The notes under the pieces: model-generated
The model's database searches: none
Told to the model about the DNA's origin: nothing
What the model saw: the letters and a program-made list of their open reading frames with translations, nothing else
Made by a program: the position numbers and the translations under genes
Shown here: positions 5,767-8,191 of the stretch, piece after piece
Position numbering within the stretch: the stretch's first letter is position 1
Layout: every line of letters begins with the position of its first letter
From: Polaromonas sp.
Lineage (GTDB): Bacteria > Pseudomonadota > Gammaproteobacteria > Burkholderiales > Burkholderiaceae_C
Length of the DNA stretch: 8,191 bases
NCBI GenBank assembly: GCA_014376885.1
Contig: JACMQR010000138.1
Location: 1-8,191 of the forward strand
Direction: 5' to 3'

Positions 5767-6747
5767 TTAATTGACATCGGCCTTGATGCCGGCGGTCTTG
5801 ATCAACTGGTCCCAGCGGTCGTAGTCGCGCTTGAGGTAGGCGGCAAACTCGGACGGCGAATCGGCCACGATGACCGCGCCCAGCTTTTCAAGCTGCGCCT
5901 TGACATCCGGTTTGGCCAGTGCCTTGACCATGGCGTCGTTCAGGCGGTTGACCACGGCGGGGGGCGTCTTGGCAGGGGCCAGCATACCGACCCAGGGCGC
6001 GGTCGATTCAAAGCCGGGAAAGCCGACTTCCGACATCGTCGGCGCGTCGGGGAACTGGGAAAGTCTTTTTGCCGTGCCCACCGCCAGGATCTTGATGCGC
6101 TTGGCCGCCACGTTGTCGGCCAGGCCGATCACCGGATAAAACATGAAATCGACCCGCCCGGCCATCACTTCGAGCAGCGCCGGGCCATTGCCCTTGTAGG
6201 GCACATGCAGCATTTTTGCCTTGGCCAGCGTTCCCAAAAGCTCGCCGGCCAGGTGCCCGGAGCCGCCGCTGCCCGACGAGGCGAAACTCACCGCCTCCGG
6301 CTTGCCCTGCGCCGTCCTGAGCAGCTCGGCCATGCTTTTGGCCGGTGCATCGTGGGCGTTGACCGCCACCAGGGGCAGCGTTGCGGCATTGGAAATGGGC
6401 GTGAAATCGGTTTTCGGGTTGTAGCCAGCCTGCTCGCCGAGCAGGATCGGGTTGACATTCAGGCCCAGCGACGAAAACAGCAGCGTGTAGCCGTCCGGGG
6501 CGGCATTTTTAACCTCCCGGGTGGCGATCATCGAGCTGGCGCCGGCTTTGTTGTCAATGATGATCGGCTGGCCCAGCAGGATCGACATGTCCTTGCCCAG
6601 GACCCGGGCGATGATGTCCGTCGGACCGCCCGCCGCAAACCCGACCACCAGGCGGATCGGTTTGCTGGGAAAGTCGGCCGCCTGTGCGGACATGAGCGCA
6701 GAGCTGGCAAAAGCAGCGGCGGCGAGGTTGAACAAAAATTTTTTCAT
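5767..6747 (-). CDS. Bug/TctC-family tripartite tricarboxylate transporter substrate-binding protein
   Basis: This 326-residue periplasmic solute-binding protein has a clear Sec signal peptide: MKK, a hydrophobic core, and probable cleavage after AQA at residue 23. The mature protein opens with the family pattern DFPSKPIRLVVGFAAGGPTD. It then shows IIIDNKAGASSMIA (about 62-75) and APDGYTLLF (83-91), followed by the two-lobe pattern with LHVPYKGNGPAL and GRVDFMF. Bug proteins bind small carboxylates, amides or related acids and hand them to TctAB-type membrane partners. No TctA or TctB gene is visible here, as is usual for the many orphan Bug genes of Burkholderiales. It lies between two catabolic enzymes, 52 bases after the FAH-family gene and 39 bases before the FMN dehydrogenase, so it probably captures the operon's substrate or a related acid. 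The start is well supported by GGAGA upstream. The ligand cannot be read from the sequence. Confidence 0.93.
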   Translation of the reverse strand: MKKFLFNLAAAAFASSALMSAQAADFPSKPIRLVVGFAAGGPTDIIARVLGKDMSILLGQPIIIDNKAGASSMIATREVKNAAPDGYTLLFSSLGLNVNPILLGEQAGYNPKTDFTPISNAATLPLVAVNAHDAPAKSMAELLRTAQGKPEAVSFASSGSGGSGHLAGELLGTLAKAKMLHVPYKGNGPALLEVMAGRVDFMFYPVIGLADNVAAKRIKILAVGTAKRLSQFPDAPTMSEVGFPGFESTAPWVGMLAPAKTPPAVVNRLNDAMVKALAKPDVKAQLEKLGAVIVADSPSEFAAYLKRDYDRWDQLIKTAGIKADVN

Positions 6748-6753
6748 GGGATG

Positions 6754-6758
6754 TCTCC
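6754..6758 (-). promoter_or_regulatory. Ribosome binding site of the Bug gene
   Basis: GGAGA on the minus strand lies 6 bases before the ATG at 6747 (7 counted from GGAG). It is immediately preceded by a run of seven A residues in the mRNA. This is the strongest ribosome binding site of the minus-strand operon and suggests high expression of the binding protein. Confidence 0.75.
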
Positions 6759-6766
6759 GTTTTTTT

Positions 6767-6788
6767 GGGGCGGGTTGTTGGGGGCGGG
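6767..6788 (+). other. Canonical G-quadruplex motif in the FAH-Bug intergenic gap
   Basis: Four G-runs of 4, 3, 5 and 3 bases are separated by loops of 1 (C), 5 (TTGTT) and 1 (C) bases, which fits the G3+N1-7 rule. The G-rich strand is the template for the leftward operon, so the mRNA here is C-rich and G-poor, followed by seven A residues and the Bug ribosome binding site. It could slow polymerase, or the C-rich RNA could bind Rho or another factor. Neither is shown by sequence alone. Confidence 0.55.
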
Positions 6789-6799
6789 CGCCGATGGTT

Positions 6800-7726
6800 T
6801 CAGGCGATCAGGTGTTCCATGGCGCCGATCCGGCTTATTTCAAACCGCAGCCGGTCGCCGGGCTGCAGGTAAACCGGCGGGTGCCGGAAGGCGCCGATGC
6901 CGGCAGGCGTGCCGGTGGTGATGACGTCGCCGGGCTCCAGCGTCATGAACCTGGAAACGTAGGCAATCAGGGTGGCCACCGGAAACAGCATGTCGGCAGT
7001 GCGCCCGTGCTGCATCTGCGCGCCGTTCAGCCAGCACGACACGTCGAGCGTCTGTGGATCAGGAATTTCATCGCGCGTCACCAGCCAGGGGCCCATCGGC
7101 GCAAAGCCGTCCATGCTCTTGGCGAAGGTGGTCTGCGCCGGGGCGATGTCGAACTGGAATTCACGCGCGCTCAAGTCGTTCAGGATCGTGTAGCCCGCCA
7201 CCAGCGCCAGCGCCTGCGCTTCGGGAACGTCCTTGCCATACGCGCCGATCACAACCGCCAGCTCGGCTTCGAAATCCATTTTTTGAACGCTGGCAGGCCG
7301 CCGCACCGGGGCGCCGGGGGCCGCCACCGAGGACGGAGCCTTGAAGATGATGCGCGGCGACTCGAACGGGGCCACCCCGGTTTCCTTGGCATGGTCGGCG
7401 TAGTTGCGTCCCACCGCGATGATTTTTCCGGGCCGCGGCACCGGGGCATAAAGTTGCACGCCCTGCAGCATGTCGTACCGGGTGCCCGGCGTTGCCAGCG
7501 CAGAACGCACATGCGCGCCGAGCGCCTCGATCGCGTCCGCGCCGGACTGCAGCCAGCGCATGATGCCGCCAGCGGGCGCTGCCACACCGGCTGCCGCATG
7601 GTGCTGCTGGGCGGCGGCGCTGAACGGCCGGCCGGCCGTCCAGGCGGTGATGTCCAGCACCTGTTCACCGACCACCACGCCGGTCAGCACCGGGCCCAGG
7701 TCCTTGCGGTAGGTGATGATTTTCAC
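6800..7726 (-). CDS. Fumarylacetoacetate hydrolase (FAH)-family protein
   Basis: The 308-residue product belongs to the FAH superfamily of Mg-dependent enzymes that cleave, decarboxylate or isomerise 2,4-dioxo acids and related compounds. Visible features are GRNYADHAKE (106-115), with the His112/Glu115 pair expected of the catalytic lid; the metal-binding acidic residues Glu153 and Glu155 (DFEAELAVVIG) and Asp184 (LNDLSARE); Lys204 in FAKSMDGF, typically substrate-binding; and GDVITTGTPAGIG (266-278). The GTG start at 7726 is chosen because the protein then begins (M)KIITYRKDLGP, a family-like N-terminus, and because it overlaps the upstream stop as GTGA. A longer frame from 7840 would run inside the dioxygenase gene. 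No ribosome binding site is evident, so coupling to the dioxygenase is likely. Annotation pipelines often call such genes 2-hydroxyhepta-2,4-diene-1,7-dioate isomerase, ureidoglycolate lyase or acylpyruvase. Sequence does not settle which. Confidence 0.93.
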   Translation of the reverse strand: MKIITYRKDLGPVLTGVVVGEQVLDITAWTAGRPFSAAAQQHHAAAGVAAPAGGIMRWLQSGADAIEALGAHVRSALATPGTRYDMLQGVQLYAPVPRPGKIIAVGRNYADHAKETGVAPFESPRIIFKAPSSVAAPGAPVRRPASVQKMDFEAELAVVIGAYGKDVPEAQALALVAGYTILNDLSAREFQFDIAPAQTTFAKSMDGFAPMGPWLVTRDEIPDPQTLDVSCWLNGAQMQHGRTADMLFPVATLIAYVSRFMTLEPGDVITTGTPAGIGAFRHPPVYLQPGDRLRFEISRIGAMEHLIA

Positions 7727-8191
7727 GCTGCGGCCGGTTCGAAATAGCGGTTTGCCATGACCTGGCAGCGTTTGATGTAGCGGTGCTCGTCGGGCCGGTA
7801 ATCGGCTACTGCGTTGTGCAGCGTGCCCATGTTGTCCCACATCAGCACGTCGCCCACGCTCCAGCGATGGCGGTACTGGTACTTGGGCTGCAACTGATGT
7901 TCGAACAGAAACGCCAGGATGCGGTCGCTCTCGCCTTCGGGCAGTTCGTTGATGCGCATCGAGTAGCCTGGATTGGCGTACAGCACCGTTTTCCCGGTGA
8001 TGGGGTGTGTCATGAAGACCGGGTGCGTCACCGGCGGCTTGGCCTGGCGTTGCGCGTCGGTCAGCGCGGGCCGGCTGCTGCCTTTTTCACGGCGCATCTT
8101 GTCCCAGAACTTGGCGAAATCGTGGGTGATGGTCATGCCCGCCAGCCGGGTCTTGAGTTCCCCGGGCAGGTCGTCGTAGGCGGCGTGCATG
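7723..8191 (-). CDS. TauD/TfdA-family Fe(II)/2-oxoglutarate-dependent dioxygenase (5' truncated by window)
   Basis: Only the C-terminal 156 codons are in the window; family members are usually about 280-300 residues. The ATG at 8190 is therefore probably internal. Numbering from that Met, the second metal-ligand His is His125 in GDVLMWDNMGTLHNAVADY, a TauD-family signature. Aligned from memory to E. coli TauD (H255, R266, R270), the 2-oxoglutarate-binding arginines are Arg137 and Arg141, with one residue inserted between the His and the first Arg. HPVFMTHPITGKTVLYAN (56-73) is the conserved substrate and co-substrate region. The HxD metal pair lies beyond the right edge. Such enzymes hydroxylate sulfonates, phenoxyacids, sulfate esters or other acids, often releasing the side group. 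The stop overlaps the FAH-family start by 4 bases. It is the first gene of the operon visible here, and any operon promoter lies to the right. Confidence 0.88.
   Translation of the reverse strand, partial: MHAAYDDLPGELKTRLAGMTITHDFAKFWDKMRREKGSSRPALTDAQRQAKPPVTHPVFMTHPITGKTVLYANPGYSMRINELPEGESDRILAFLFEHQLQPKYQYRHRWSVGDVLMWDNMGTLHNAVADYRPDEHRYIKRCQVMANRYFEPAAA

Noticed and set aside
4888..6921. A 677-codon open frame on the plus strand
   Set aside because: It lies antisense to the FMN dehydrogenase and Bug genes and translates to low-complexity His/Arg/Gly/Gln-rich sequence without family motifs. It is a codon-bias shadow typical of GC-rich DNA.
6521..7747. A 408-codon open frame on the plus strand
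   Set aside because: It is antisense to the FAH-family gene and the start of the Bug gene, with shadow-like composition and no recognisable motif.
7727..7840. Upstream ATG extending the FAH-family protein by 38 residues
   Set aside because: The extension is encoded within the dioxygenase gene in another frame and has no family character. The GTG at 7726 gives a typical N-terminus and a GTGA overlap.
8188..8190. ATG at the right edge as the true start of the TauD-family protein
   Set aside because: The resulting 155-residue protein would lack the HxD metal ligands and half of the usual length. The Met is most likely internal to a gene continuing past the edge.
1..8191. tRNA, rRNA, CRISPR, insertion sequence or phage attachment sites
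   Set aside because: I looked for cloverleaf-like dyads, regular direct repeats, terminal inverted repeats and transposase or integrase motifs and saw none that I could defend.

Overview
The window looks like chromosome of a high-GC betaproteobacterium, most likely Burkholderiales and probably the Comamonadaceae (Polaromonas/Rhodoferax type). This is inferred from the GC-rich third codon positions, an orphan Bug-type periplasmic binding protein, the order phosphomannomutase-waaC-waaA, and a short low-GC palindromic insert in waaA that resembles dispersed repeats I recall from that family. No similarity search was possible. All functional calls rest on reading motifs in the translations.

Layout. 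Bases 1-414 (minus) hold the N-terminal part of an Ada-domain/AraC-HTH protein, probably an alkylated-DNA glycosylase (AlkA type), which runs off the left edge. A divergent, AT-richer gap (415-705) separates it from a plus-strand envelope block: phosphomannomutase/phosphoglucomutase (706-2088), heptosyltransferase I waaC (2150-3223, GTG start) and Kdo transferase waaA (3220-4566). waaC and waaA overlap by ATGA. These genes supply sugar phosphate and build the Kdo-heptose inner core of lipopolysaccharide.

Convergent to this block, with only 15 bases between stop codons, is a minus-strand catabolic operon read from right to left. It holds a TauD/TfdA-type Fe(II)/2-oxoglutarate dioxygenase (C-terminal 156 codons only, entering from the right edge), a fumarylacetoacetate-hydrolase-family enzyme (7726-6800, GTGA overlap), a Bug/TctC solute-binding protein (6747-5767), and an FMN-dependent 2-hydroxy-acid dehydrogenase of the mandelate dehydrogenase type (5727-4582, GTG start). 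Together they suggest capture of an organic acid, oxidation of it or of a hydroxylated derivative to a 2-oxo acid, and C-C cleavage. The substrate is not evident.

The non-coding signals most worth attention are: a perfect 12-bp hairpin that holds the only Shine-Dalgarno-like sequence before waaC; a 7-bp hairpin in the manB leader; an apparent repeat-derived insertion inside waaA; a canonical G-quadruplex motif in the gap before the Bug gene; and an 8-bp inverted repeat whose loop contains both convergent stop codons. I saw no RNA genes, CRISPR arrays, insertion sequences or integrase genes.
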